64,000 nt of DNA from Pectobacterium brasiliense. GTDB lineage: Bacteria; Pseudomonadota; Gammaproteobacteria; Enterobacterales; Enterobacteriaceae. The DNA is taken from assembly GCF_016950255.1 (NCBI RefSeq), contig NZ_JACGFN010000003.1:186001-250000 (forward strand). Direction: 5' to 3'. Under the pieces are notes generated by a model. The model did not search any database. It was not told the DNA's origin and saw only the letters and a list, made by a program, of their open reading frames with translations. Below are positions 26,521 to 35,803 of this stretch, piece after piece. Position numbers and translations under genes: made by a program. The first letter of the stretch is position 1, and each line of letters opens with the position of its first letter.

Positions 26521-27648
26521 TTATTTGCAGTTAGCTGCTGTCAGTACTGCCAGGTTTTTACCTACGCCGGCATAGTTTGCCAGTTTATCCTTCACACACT
26601 GCGCAGAAACTGGAGTGTACTTATAGGAGACGGAAGGGAATTTCCCCGTGGTCTTCCAGTCATCCGCATTGATATGAGGAGAGGACGGTTTGCCCCAGGT
26701 AATTTTGTATTTCGCGAAGTCTGCTGGGCTCATGACGTTGTTATTACGCAGCTCCCAGGTACCAAAGTTGGAGCTGTCGTTACGTGCCGTCACTGGGTTC
26801 AGCGCATTTTCGAACCAGTTACTTTCGATGAGGGCTTTCCCTTTCTGGCGGACGTTAAAGCCTGAACCGGTGATGCCGTCATACAGGTTGTTGTACGCGT
26901 GGACCAGACCACCACGTTGCAGCGGCAGGCGTGAGTTAACATCACGGTAGATATTGTGATGGTAAGTCAGGTTACGAGCCGTCGTATCCGAACTACTTGA
27001 ACCGCTCAGGCCGACTTTCTTGATGCCGTGGATGTAGTTGTAGGACACTGTGACGTTGGTTGACCCTTTCTTGATATCAACCGCTGATTCAAAGGTGGTG
27101 TCATTGTCTGGCGTACCGGCGCATTCGAAGTTCTTGGCAAAGATCTCGTTGTGGTCGATCCAGACGTTTGGTGAGTTATCGATACGAATGGCATCGCCGT
27201 CTTGCGCGCCGCCCGGCATATAGCCAAAGCGCATGTTACGTACCACGACGTTAGAGGAATTCACGATCCAAACACCGAAGTTGGCGGATGAGCCATTGGT
27301 GCCCTGGATAGTAATGCCTTTGGTGAACTCTTTGATTTGTACGCCGCGGGCGTCCTTACTCCACTGGCCGCAGATATTCTTTTCAGCCGCTTTGATTAAT
27401 GAATCTTCATTGCCGTTATAGGTGATGAAGAGCGGGTAAGCACCGCCTTTGACTTTCTTGCCTTTTGAATCCACTTGCGCGGCTTCAATAATATCCACAA
27501 TTTCTTTCATAGAACGTGCTGTTTTTTTCACGGCACCGGATACGTCTCCACCATCCGTAGTGGCATAGCCGCCCGTATTTGCGGCCATCGCGGGTTGAGC
27601 AGCGAGTAATAATAATCCCGCGGCTGCCGTAGGCAATAGGTATTTCAT
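26521..27648 (-). CDS. pelB: Extracellular pectate lyase PelB (Pel2), family PL1
   Basis: This is an endo-pectate lyase that depolymerises plant pectate. The 375-residue precursor has the signal peptide that begins MKYLLPTAAAG and ends QPAMA (22 residues), the sequence known as the pelB leader from E. carotovora; the mature protein starts ANTGGYATTDGG. PL1 residues are intact: Asp150, Asp152, Glu187, Asp191, WIDH and the arginine in SRLPLQRGG (240). Relative to its neighbours it has one extra residue in a loop (SSSSDTTARNLTYHH). ATG 27648 has a GGAGACAA site. It lies in the middle of three tandem paralogues. Confidence 0.96.
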   Translation of the reverse strand: MKYLLPTAAAGLLLLAAQPAMAANTGGYATTDGGDVSGAVKKTARSMKEIVDIIEAAQVDSKGKKVKGGAYPLFITYNGNEDSLIKAAEKNICGQWSKDARGVQIKEFTKGITIQGTNGSSANFGVWIVNSSNVVVRNMRFGYMPGGAQDGDAIRIDNSPNVWIDHNEIFAKNFECAGTPDNDTTFESAVDIKKGSTNVTVSYNYIHGIKKVGLSGSSSSDTTARNLTYHHNIYRDVNSRLPLQRGGLVHAYNNLYDGITGSGFNVRQKGKALIESNWFENALNPVTARNDSSNFGTWELRNNNVMSPADFAKYKITWGKPSSPHINADDWKTTGKFPSVSYKYTPVSAQCVKDKLANYAGVGKNLAVLTAANCK

Positions 27649-27733
27649 TATGATTGTCTCCTTGGAATAGAATTTTCATGGGCATTTATCGATCCCTATG
27701 CCCGATGTAACAGGTACACGTTTTTCAAAAAAA

Positions 27734-27751
27734 ATGAAACTCAATTTTGGT
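27734..27751. promoter_or_regulatory. KdgR-like box upstream of pelB
   Basis: ATGAAACTCAATTTTGGT shows GAAA-N6-TTT about 90 bases before the start codon, the same place as in pelA and pelC, with a flanking TTTCA...TGAAA repeat. Confidence 0.45.
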
Positions 27752-28244
27752 GAAAAACCAAGGGGAGTGTGGTCAAAAAATAAGATCAGTTCAAGGGTGA
27801 AATGTTAAATGTATTATGGTTGAAACATTTTGTAATACTGATGATTGGATAATTTGGGTTTTATAAGAAACGATTTTCTTTTAAAGTAACCGAAAATCAT
27901 AAAGTTATTTTTTTTGTAGGGAATAAATGTACTCGGGTTTCTTTATTGGTTGGGTTTTAAATGGGTATTTTGATTGTGGCAATCGCTGCCGCTAGTGCAA
28001 GGAAATCATCTTAAGTCAAAATATACTATCATCGGCATATTCAATATTTTTTACGTGATGCGTCAATTTTATCGTGAATTTTAGTTTGTTAAAAAATAAT
28101 TATTATTAGTCGCTATATGGCGTTTCTTTAGGTGATAAGCCAAAAATAGACCTCATTATTCATCGCGGTTTATTGGCTAAATTATCATTGGCATGACGTC
28201 TATTTTCATGAAGGTCATGCTGACAATCTTGCGCAGGTCTCATT

Positions 28245-28273
28245 AAAAATGAGCGAGGCCGAAGCACTCGCTC
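28245..28273 (-). terminator. pelA terminator, GAGCGAG family
   Basis: The stem GAGCGAG/CTCGCTC with a 9-base loop is followed on the minus strand by ATTTTTAATG. The stem arms are identical to those at pelB and pelC. Confidence 0.87.
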
Positions 28274-28281
28274 AGGAAGAA

Positions 28282-28306
28282 CCCGACGCAGAGTGAATGC
28301 GTCGGG
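28282..28306 (-). other. Gene-proximal hairpin after pelA
   Basis: An 8-bp GC-rich stem (CCCGACGC with GCGTCGGG, 9-base loop) begins 10 bases after the pelA stop, before the conserved terminator. Confidence 0.65.
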
Positions 28307-28316
28307 CTTAACGCGT

Positions 28317-29441
28317 TTATTTACAGTTAGCTGCTGTCAGGACTGCCTGGTTTTTACCTACGCCAGCATAGTTTGCCAGTTTATCTTTCACGCACTGTGC
28401 GGAAACTGGTGAGTAGCTATACGGAACGGCTGGGAATTTACCTGTGCTCTTCCAGTCATCCGCATTAATGTGCGGGGTAGATGGTTTACCCCAAGTGATC
28501 TTGTATTTAGCAAAATCAGATGGGCTGGTAATGTTGTTGTTACGGAGTTCCCAGGTACCGAAGTTAGAATCGTCGTTACGTGCAGTCACTGGGTTAAGTG
28601 CATTTTCGAACCAGTTACTTTCGATCAGTGCGATCCCTTTCTGACGGACGTTAAAGCCTGAACTTTTGATACCGTCATACAGGTTGTTATAAGCATGCAC
28701 TTGACCACCACGTTGCAGCGGCAGACGTGAGTTAACATCGCTGTAAATATTGTGATGGTAAGTCAGGTTACGACCGGTATCCGTGTTGCTTGAGCCGCTC
28801 AACCCGACCTTTTTCACGCCATGGATATAGTTGTACGACACGGTGACATTGGTTGAGGCTTTCTTGATATCAACCGCTGATTCAAAGGTGGTGTCGTTGT
28901 CTGGCGTACCAGCACATTCGAAGTTCTTGGCGAAGATCTCGTTGTGGTCGATCCAAACGTTCGGCGTGTTATCAATGCGGATGGCATCGCCATCTTTTGC
29001 CCCGCCCGGCATATAGCCGAAGCGCATGTTACGCACGACAACGTTGGAAGAGTTAACCATCCAGATACCGAAGTTAGCGGAAGATCCGTTGGTACCGAGG
29101 ATGGTGATCCCTTTGGTGAACTCTTTGATTTCTACACCGCGCGGATCTTTGCTCCATTGACCGCAGATGTTAGCTTCAGCAGCTTTGATTAGCGCATCTT
29201 CATTACCGTTATAGGTAATGACAAGCGGGTAGGCGCCACCTTTGACTGCTTTACCGCTTGAGTCCTTTTTCGCGGCCTCAATGATATCGACAATTTCTTG
29301 CAGAGAGCGTGCGGTTTTTTTCACAGCGCCGGAAACGTCGCCGCCGTCAGTGGTGGCATAACCTCCCGTATTTGCCGCCATTGTCGGTTGGGCAGCGATC
29401 AGCAACAGCCCAGCGGCTGCAGAAGGCAGTAGGTATTTCAT
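28317..29441 (-). CDS. pelA: Extracellular pectate lyase PelA (Pel1), family PL1
   Basis: This is the first gene of the tandem pel cluster in transcription order. ATG 29441 (GGAGAG site) gives 374 residues; upstream in-frame codons from 29483 lie in the leader. The signal peptide is MKYLLPSAAAG...QPTMA, cleaved before ANTGGYA. The PL1 active site is complete: Asp150, Asp152, Glu187, Asp191, WIDH at 173-176, Arg239. The enzyme would be exported by Sec and then by the Out system to cleave pectate. Function is certain; the letter A comes from gene order. Confidence 0.93.
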   Translation of the reverse strand: MKYLLPSAAAGLLLIAAQPTMAANTGGYATTDGGDVSGAVKKTARSLQEIVDIIEAAKKDSSGKAVKGGAYPLVITYNGNEDALIKAAEANICGQWSKDPRGVEIKEFTKGITILGTNGSSANFGIWMVNSSNVVVRNMRFGYMPGGAKDGDAIRIDNTPNVWIDHNEIFAKNFECAGTPDNDTTFESAVDIKKASTNVTVSYNYIHGVKKVGLSGSSNTDTGRNLTYHHNIYSDVNSRLPLQRGGQVHAYNNLYDGIKSSGFNVRQKGIALIESNWFENALNPVTARNDDSNFGTWELRNNNITSPSDFAKYKITWGKPSTPHINADDWKSTGKFPAVPYSYSPVSAQCVKDKLANYAGVGKNQAVLTAANCK

Positions 29442-30293
29442 TATGTACTCTCCTTGACATAGAATTTTTTGGGTATTTATCACTACACACCCTGTGTAAT
29501 AAAAAAGGCTGTTTCAACAAAAATGAAACCAAAGTTTGTCTATAAAGCCGAGCTAAGTGTTAACAGAAAAAATAAACAATACAAGATGGGGCGTTAAATA
29601 TATATATTAAATAACAGAGGACAGCTGAGAGGATTTGTGTATATTACTTTTAAATAGAAACTAATTTCCATTTAAATCATTTAAATTCATGAACTTATGT
29701 TTTTTATATTTTATTTTCCCATTTGGATTCTTTATTTTTTACCCATCTAACATGCGTGGTTTATTCGCTTTCTTAGCAATTGTGACCGTCATCAAAAATT
29801 AAAAATAAACATCAATGGAAAGGTTTTTTTACCTGGCCCCCTCTTCCTTTTTAAAAAAATTAATTAATTCATGAGGTTTAGTGGTTATTGTTTTTTTTGT
29901 TAAAAATGATTTCAAATTAATCGATTACTATAGTGAATTTAATAAATAAGACCTATTAATAAATGTATTTATTACGGAAATAAATCATTTGTTAGTGAGA
30001 TAATTATTATTGTGATAATTTTATTTTCTGGGGCTGTGCAATCACAGAGAGCCGGTTTTACTCTGTTTGCAGATAGTGTGTATCGTTGAATATTGTTGTT
30101 CCTGCTGTGAAGCGATAAGAAATAACTAAAAAGAGGGAAGCCGCAGACAGGCCGCAGTCGTCTTTCTGTGTCAATACTTTTGGTACATATTTTTTGTTGA
30201 CAAGATAAGTTTTTCTTGACTGTTAAATGTGTGAGGGGTAGCGTTATTAGAATGCAGGGAAGCTATTTTCAGACATACCATTAGGATGGTAAT
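29442..30293. other. 852-bp AT-rich region upstream of pelA, no gene
   Basis: It carries the pelA leader with a KdgR-like box (29522-29540) and a weak CRP-like sequence TGTGA-CCGTCA-TCAAA near 29783. Much of it is very AT-rich with poly-A/T runs. I see no coding frame, RNA gene or insertion sequence. Confidence 0.65.
29522..29540. promoter_or_regulatory. KdgR-like box upstream of pelA
   Basis: AATGAAACCAAAGTTTGTC shows GAAA-N6-TTT, about 85 bases before the start codon. It overlaps the TTTCA-N7-TGAAA repeat shared by all three pel leaders. Confidence 0.5.
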
Positions 30294-30548
30294 ATGTTTA
30301 TCTCGGATAAAAAAATCGCAGCCGGTTTAATTGAAAAATCCATCGTTCTTATCGAACAAATCAAAGCAGAATTAGCGGTGCTAAAAACTGAATTACCTCA
30401 GGAAGAGTATGAGAAATGCCTGCATGTTGCTGGGCACTTAATTTATACGCTAACGGGTAAAGTGATAAATGATATTTCAATTTATCATCCAGATTTAAAA
30501 CCAGACGGCTTTACGGTTTATGTGAATAAGGATGTGAGTGAGGAATAA
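30294..30548 (+). CDS. Small hypothetical protein
   Basis: I do not recognise this 84-residue protein. It is acidic and soluble, with an amphipathic helical N-terminal half (residues 5-45, KKIAAGLIEKSIVLIEQIKAELAVLKTEL) and a C-terminal part DLKPDGFTVYVNKDVSEE. No signal peptide, membrane helix or metal motif is seen. ATG 30294 has only a weak AGGATGG site. Amino acid composition looks like a real protein. It stands alone between the pel control region and pabA, where E. coli has fic; it is not a Fic protein (no HPFxxGNG). Confidence 0.6.
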   Translation: MFISDKKIAAGLIEKSIVLIEQIKAELAVLKTELPQEEYEKCLHVAGHLIYTLTGKVINDISIYHPDLKPDGFTVYVNKDVSEE

Positions 30549-30901
30549 CAGTTAGGTTTTTCTAATGGGGAATGAAGTGAATTATAGGGTTTAAGTCATC
30601 GTTAGCCTTTATCCTGGATGACGTTTAATGATTGTACTTGTCGCTCTAATCAATATTGAACCAAACCAGAGATTCCGCACTGTCCTCAAATTTCATTCGG
30701 AATCTCTGTCTCCTATCATCTGCCCCCTAGATTTAGACAATCCCCAATCTCTTGTCATCCTGCTAATCACGTATACAGATGCAATAACCTGTGTTGCACT
30801 CGCCTATGAAAAACGCATCGACATCATTTTCGGGTATTATTGTGGGTATCAAACGTGGCGTTAATTTAAATAACCAATATCTATCAATACATTAAGTCAA
30901 T
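30549..30901. other. 353-bp intergenic region with an inverted repeat
   Basis: It contains an 11-bp inverted repeat (30667-30708) and then the pabA upstream region. A 78-codon open frame at 30628 has no ribosome site and no recognisable product, and I do not call it. Confidence 0.6.
30667..30708. repeat. 11-bp inverted repeat
   Basis: CAGAGATTCCG and CGGAATCTCTG are exact inverse copies separated by 20 bases. There is no T tract, so it is not a typical terminator. Function is unknown. Confidence 0.7.
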
Positions 30902-31477
30902 ATGCTGCTAATTATCGATAACTACGACTCCTTTACCTACAACCTTTACCAATACTTTTGTGAGCTTGGTGCACAGGTTGTGGTGAAGCGTAATGATGAA
31001 CTGACGCTGCGTGAGATTGAACAGCTTGCGCCTGAGCGATTGGTTATTTCACCGGGCCCTTGTACGCCGGACGAGGCGGGTATTTCACTGGCTGCAATCT
31101 GTCACTTTGCCGATAAATTGCCTATTTTGGGCGTGTGTCTTGGCCATCAGGCGATGGGACAGGCGTTCGGCGCGCGCGTGGTGCGGGCACGACAGGTCAT
31201 GCACGGGAAAACCTCAGCGATTGTGCATAGCGATGCGGGGGTTTTCACGGGGTTGGCACAGCCGTTGACGGTCACCCGTTATCATTCACTCATTATTGAT
31301 TCCGCCTCGCTACCCGATTGCTTTGAAGTTACGGCCTGGAGCGAACATGAAGGAAAGCGTGATGAGATTATGGGGATTCGCCATCGTACATTGCCGCTGG
31401 AGGGGGTGCAGTTTCACCCAGAGAGCATTCTTAGCCAGCAAGGGCATCAGCTTTTGGATAATTTCCTTAAAATTTAG
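30902..31477 (+). CDS. pabA: Aminodeoxychorismate synthase glutaminase subunit
   Basis: PabA supplies ammonia from glutamine to PabB for p-aminobenzoate (folate) synthesis. The 191-residue class I amidotransferase has the oxyanion motif [11 protein letters not shown], nucleophile elbow GVCLGHQ and the His-Glu of VQFHPES. It begins [19 protein letters not shown]. The neighbouring argD supports PabA over TrpG, whose sequence is similar. A typical ribosome site is not obvious. Confidence 0.94.
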   Translation: MLLIIDNYDSFTYNLYQYFCELGAQVVVKRNDELTLREIEQLAPERLVISPGPCTPDEAGISLAAICHFADKLPILGVCLGHQAMGQAFGARVVRARQVMHGKTSAIVHSDAGVFTGLAQPLTVTRYHSLIIDSASLPDCFEVTAWSEHEGKRDEIMGIRHRTLPLEGVQFHPESILSQQGHQLLDNFLKI

Positions 31478-31551
31478 CCATATAGAAAGTTATTCTCCTC
31501 AGTAGCCGATTTAATATTGCCTGTAATTGATTTTTTATGCATATTTATTGA

Positions 31552-32823
<1,272 letters not shown>

Positions 32824-32830
32824 TTACGTT

Positions 32831-32980
32831 ACGCCATAAAAAAACGTAGGGAACGTTTTTCAACGTCGCTTGCGACGGCCCGTTAGGGTGGCGGCCAGGG
32901 ATGGCACGCCATAAAAAACGTAGGGAACGTTTTTCAGCGTTGCGTTAGCAACGACCCGTAGGGTGGTGAGCAGGAAGCTC
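32831..32980. repeat. Tandem pair of about 75-bp structured repeats
   Basis: Two head-to-tail copies (32831-32905 and 32906-32979) begin ACGCCATAAAAA and contain CGTAGGGAACGTTTTTCA. A third start (CGCCATAAAAA at 32980) runs into the argD/crp terminator. Each unit has a hairpin AAAACGT-AGGGA-ACGTTTT and a second stem, CGTCGC/GCGACG in copy 1 and CGTTGC/GCAACG in copy 2, a compensated base-pair change. It looks like an interspersed intergenic element of Pectobacterium. Confidence 0.85.
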
Positions 32981-32986
32981 GCCATA

Positions 32987-33020
32987 AAAAAAGCGTGAGG
33001 CCGAGGCTTCACGCTTTTTT
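32987..33020. terminator. Bidirectional terminator between argD and crp
   Basis: AAAAAAGCGTGA and TCACGCTTTTTT form a 12-bp stem with A and T tracts, serving both converging genes. Confidence 0.93.
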
Positions 33021-33045
33021 ATTGGTAGGGTACAGCGACAGGGAT

Positions 33046-33678
33046 TTAGCGAGTGCCGTAAACGACAATCGTTTTACCGTGTGCAGAGATCAGGTTCTGG
33101 TCTTCTAACATTTTCAGAATGCGGCCCACGGTTTCACGCGAGCAGCCAACGATTTGCCCAATTTCCTGACGGGTAATTTTTATTTGCATGCCATCTGGAT
33201 GCGTCATGGCATCAGGTTGTTTGGCCAGGTTGAGTAGGGTTTGGGCAATACGGCCGGTCACATCAAGGAAGGCGAGGTTGCCGACCTTCTCAGAGGTAAC
33301 CTGAAGTCTGCTTGCCATTTGTGCAGACAGACGCATGAGGATATCCGGGTTAACCTGGATGAGCTGGCGGAATTTTTTATAGGAAATTTCAGCCACTTCA
33401 CAGGCGGTCTTTGCCCGAACCCAGGCACTGCGTTCCTGACCTTCTTCAAACAGGCCGAGCTCGCCGATAAAATCGCCCTGATTGAGGTAGGAGAGAATCA
33501 TTTCCTTGCCTTCTTCATCTTTGATTAGCACTGCGACAGAGCCTTTCACGATGTAGTAAAGCGTTTCTGCTTTTTCACCTTGGTGAATCAGCGTGCTCTT
33601 CGATGGATACTTGTGAATATGACAATGGGAAAGGAACCATTCGAGAGTTGGATCTGTTTGCGGTTTGCCGAGAACCAT
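33046..33678 (-). CDS. crp: cAMP receptor protein
   Basis: CRP is the global cAMP-responsive activator, which in soft-rot bacteria also activates pectate lyase genes. The 210-residue protein has the cyclic-nucleotide domain ([33 protein letters not shown], with the cAMP-contacting residues in [15 protein letters not shown]) and the helix-turn-helix [27 protein letters not shown] near residues 168-195, whose RETVGR recognition helix is unchanged. Length equals E. coli Crp. Confidence 0.99.
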   Translation of the reverse strand: MVLGKPQTDPTLEWFLSHCHIHKYPSKSTLIHQGEKAETLYYIVKGSVAVLIKDEEGKEMILSYLNQGDFIGELGLFEEGQERSAWVRAKTACEVAEISYKKFRQLIQVNPDILMRLSAQMASRLQVTSEKVGNLAFLDVTGRIAQTLLNLAKQPDAMTHPDGMQIKITRQEIGQIVGCSRETVGRILKMLEDQNLISAHGKTIVVYGTR

Positions 33679-34052
33679 TCGCTATCATCCTCTGTTGTAA
33701 TTCACTGCGCAAATTACAGGGGTCAGAGTTCCCTGTACGGCGTGTTTAACTGCTAAAAAAATAAAATTCAGTCTAGGCAGAATGACGTCAGGGAATATAC
33801 TGAAACCACTGTACCCTTTATTTTCCGGTTGCTGCCTTGCCGCACCGTAAACGTGGCTGGGTATGTCTGGCCAGGTCATCATCTTCTTCGTTTCTGGGTT
33901 TGTCCAGAAAAGGTCTATTCTATTTTCGTTTTAACACAGCTTTAAGGACGTGTCTTGTGTTGTCTCGCTTCAGCATGACAAAGCGCTGATTAACGCTGGT
34001 TTTTGTACAGTAACGGTATAAATTTTCAAAAAATTTTTAGTGGAGAGGCATC
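33679..34052. other. Divergent crp/yhfA promoter region, no gene
   Basis: No credible coding frame. I could not find a convincing CRP autoregulatory site. A TATAAA at 34017 may be the -10 of yhfA, but no matching -35 is visible. Confidence 0.6.
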
Positions 34053-34460
34053 ATGCAGGCACGGGTAAAATGGGTTGAAGGTTTAACATTTTTGGGCGAA
34101 TCCGCATCAGGGCATCAGATATTGATGGATGGCAATTCCGGTGATAAAGCGCCCAGTCCGATGGAAATGGTGTTGATGTCCGTAGGGGGATGCAGCGCGA
34201 TTGATGTGGTATCGATTCTGCAAAAAGGCCGCAACGATGTAGCGGATTGCGAAGTGAAATTAACGTCAGAACGTCGGTCTGAAGCACCGCGTTTATTTAC
34301 CCATATCAATCTGCATTTTATCGTGACGGGAAAAGGATTGACCGATAAGGCCGTCGAACGTGCTGTTGAGCTGTCGGCAGAAAAATACTGTTCTGTGGCA
34401 CTGATGCTGGGCAAAGCCGTTGAGGTGACGCATAGCCACGAAATTAGAGTGCTGGCTTAA
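34053..34460 (+). CDS. yhfA: OsmC-family protein YhfA
   Basis: This 135-residue member of the OsmC/Ohr superfamily of thiol-dependent peroxidase folds has MQARVKWVEGLTFLGESASGHQI, the central helix PMEMVLMSVGGCSAIDVVSILQK carrying one cysteine, and a second cysteine in AEKYCSVALML, in the usual OsmC positions. Its role in the cell is not established. It is divergent from crp as in E. coli and has a GGAGAGG ribosome site. Confidence 0.93.
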   Translation: MQARVKWVEGLTFLGESASGHQILMDGNSGDKAPSPMEMVLMSVGGCSAIDVVSILQKGRNDVADCEVKLTSERRSEAPRLFTHINLHFIVTGKGLTDKAVERAVELSAEKYCSVALMLGKAVEVTHSHEIRVLA

Positions 34461-34573
34461 TCTCTTTCACTGGGCACTAATTCTGGTCACTTAAGCCTGT
34501 TATTAGGGGAAACACAGGGGGAGGTTCCCGTAGGGAGGCCTCACCCCTGTGGTCGCCCCGTGTATCTCGATGC

Positions 34574-35443
34574 TTATTCGATGGTTTTCCCTTCAATTAA
34601 CCGCTGCACCAGCGGCGCCATGATCAATTCCATCGCCAACCCCATCTTCCCACCGGGAACGACCAGCGTGTTGATGTGCGAAATAAACGAACCCTGCAAC
34701 ATCGCGAGCAGATAGGGATAATCAATATTGTCCAATCCCTGAAAGTGAATAACGACGAAGCTTTCATCCAGTGAGGGAATCGACTTGGCGGCGAACGGGT
34801 TGGAGGTGTCCACGGTAGGCACACGCTGGAAGTTGATGTGTGTGCGAGAGAACTGTGGCGTGATATAGGTGATGTAGTCTTCCATTGAGCGGACGATGGA
34901 ATCCATCACCGCTTCACGCGAGTGGCCGCGTTCATTAACGTCACGAATCAGCTTTTGAATCCATTCCAGGTTGACGATCGGCACTACGCCGACGAGTAAA
35001 TCCACATGCTGTGCCACATCATTTTGCTCGGTGACTACGCCGCCGTGGAGCCCTTCATAGAACAGGATGTCGGTGGGTTCCGGCATTGGCTCCCATGGTG
35101 TGAACGTTCCGGGAACCTGATTATAGGGAATCGCTTCATCGTAGGTATGCAGGTATTTACGCGTCTGACCACGTCCGTGCTGACCATATTCGATAAACGA
35201 CTGTTCCAGCAGGCTGAAATCATTCGCTTCCGGGCCGAAATAGCTGATGTGGCGCCCTGAATCACGCGCTTTACGAATCGCCATATCCATTTCCGGGCGG
35301 GTATAGCGGTGAAAGCTATCGCCTTCTAACTGGGCTGCGCGCAGATCAAACTGCTGGAAAATCTTACGGAAGGCCAGACTGGTTGTTGTAGTTCCCGCTC
35401 CGCTGGAGCCGGTAACCGCAATAATCGGATGCTGATGTGACAT
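34574..35443 (-). CDS. prkB: Phosphoribulokinase-like protein PrkB
   Basis: This 289-residue protein belongs to the phosphoribulokinase/uridine kinase family. The P-loop region is VTGSSGAGTTTTSLAF, with Thr where many P-loops have Lys; I recall the same in E. coli PrkB. Other motifs are EGDSFHRYTRPEMD and ILFYEGLHGG. Enterobacteria lack a Calvin cycle, so the physiological substrate is unclear. It is downstream of yheU on the minus strand. Confidence 0.94.
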   Translation of the reverse strand: MSHQHPIIAVTGSSGAGTTTTSLAFRKIFQQFDLRAAQLEGDSFHRYTRPEMDMAIRKARDSGRHISYFGPEANDFSLLEQSFIEYGQHGRGQTRKYLHTYDEAIPYNQVPGTFTPWEPMPEPTDILFYEGLHGGVVTEQNDVAQHVDLLVGVVPIVNLEWIQKLIRDVNERGHSREAVMDSIVRSMEDYITYITPQFSRTHINFQRVPTVDTSNPFAAKSIPSLDESFVVIHFQGLDNIDYPYLLAMLQGSFISHINTLVVPGGKMGLAMELIMAPLVQRLIEGKTIE

Positions 35444-35566
35444 AAGGTGCGTGACTCCGTGATCGCGATGCCCGCGTAGACCGAAGGCCTGCGCGCATCC
35501 TCAAAAAAGACGTAATGTCATCATTGTTAGCATGTTTGACGCGTTCTTTCACGACTTTCGGCGTGC

Positions 35567-35803
35567 TCAATAAGGGGCATGTCCTCCGGAATTGAGCTGG
35601 TTACGCGGCATGATATTGAGGGTTTCATGTAACTCAGACCATACCAACACCACCTCTCCAGACTGGAGTTGGCCGCGGATATCTTCCACTTTCTGCGCCA
35701 GCGAACGCTCCTGTTCGCCATAATCGGTGCCTTCCCGCAGAACGAAAGATTCGATGATGTTATCCAGCGTTTCTGGATCGAGCTGTTGCCAGGGAATAAT
35801 CAC
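35567..35803 (-). CDS. yheU: Conserved small protein YheU (UPF0270)
   Basis: This 78-residue protein is recognisable as the YheU family by [30 protein letters not shown] and [17 protein letters not shown]. The function is unknown. Its start overlaps the stop of yheT by 4 bases, and the small gene is part of the yheT-yheU-prkB unit. Confidence 0.92.
   Translation of the reverse strand: MIIPWQQLDPETLDNIIESFVLREGTDYGEQERSLAQKVEDIRGQLQSGEVVLVWSELHETLNIMPRNQLNSGGHAPY

Larger units (their letters stand above)
27649..28316. other. 668-bp AT-rich region between pelB and pelA, no gene
   Basis: It contains the pelB leader and KdgR-like box (27734-27751) and, at the far end, the pelA proximal hairpin and terminator. 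No coding frame is supported. Confidence 0.7.

Noticed and set aside
30035..30046. TGTGCAATCACA as a CRP site upstream of pelA
   Set aside because: The half-sites are separated by two bases rather than six, so it cannot be a normal CRP operator.
30628..30864. 78-codon open frame upstream of pabA
   Set aside because: No ribosome binding site, no recognisable protein, and it spans an inverted repeat; composition looks like translated non-coding DNA.
33679..34052. CRP autoregulatory site in the crp promoter
   Set aside because: Expected from E. coli, but I found no TGTGA-N6-TCACA-like sequence good enough to report.
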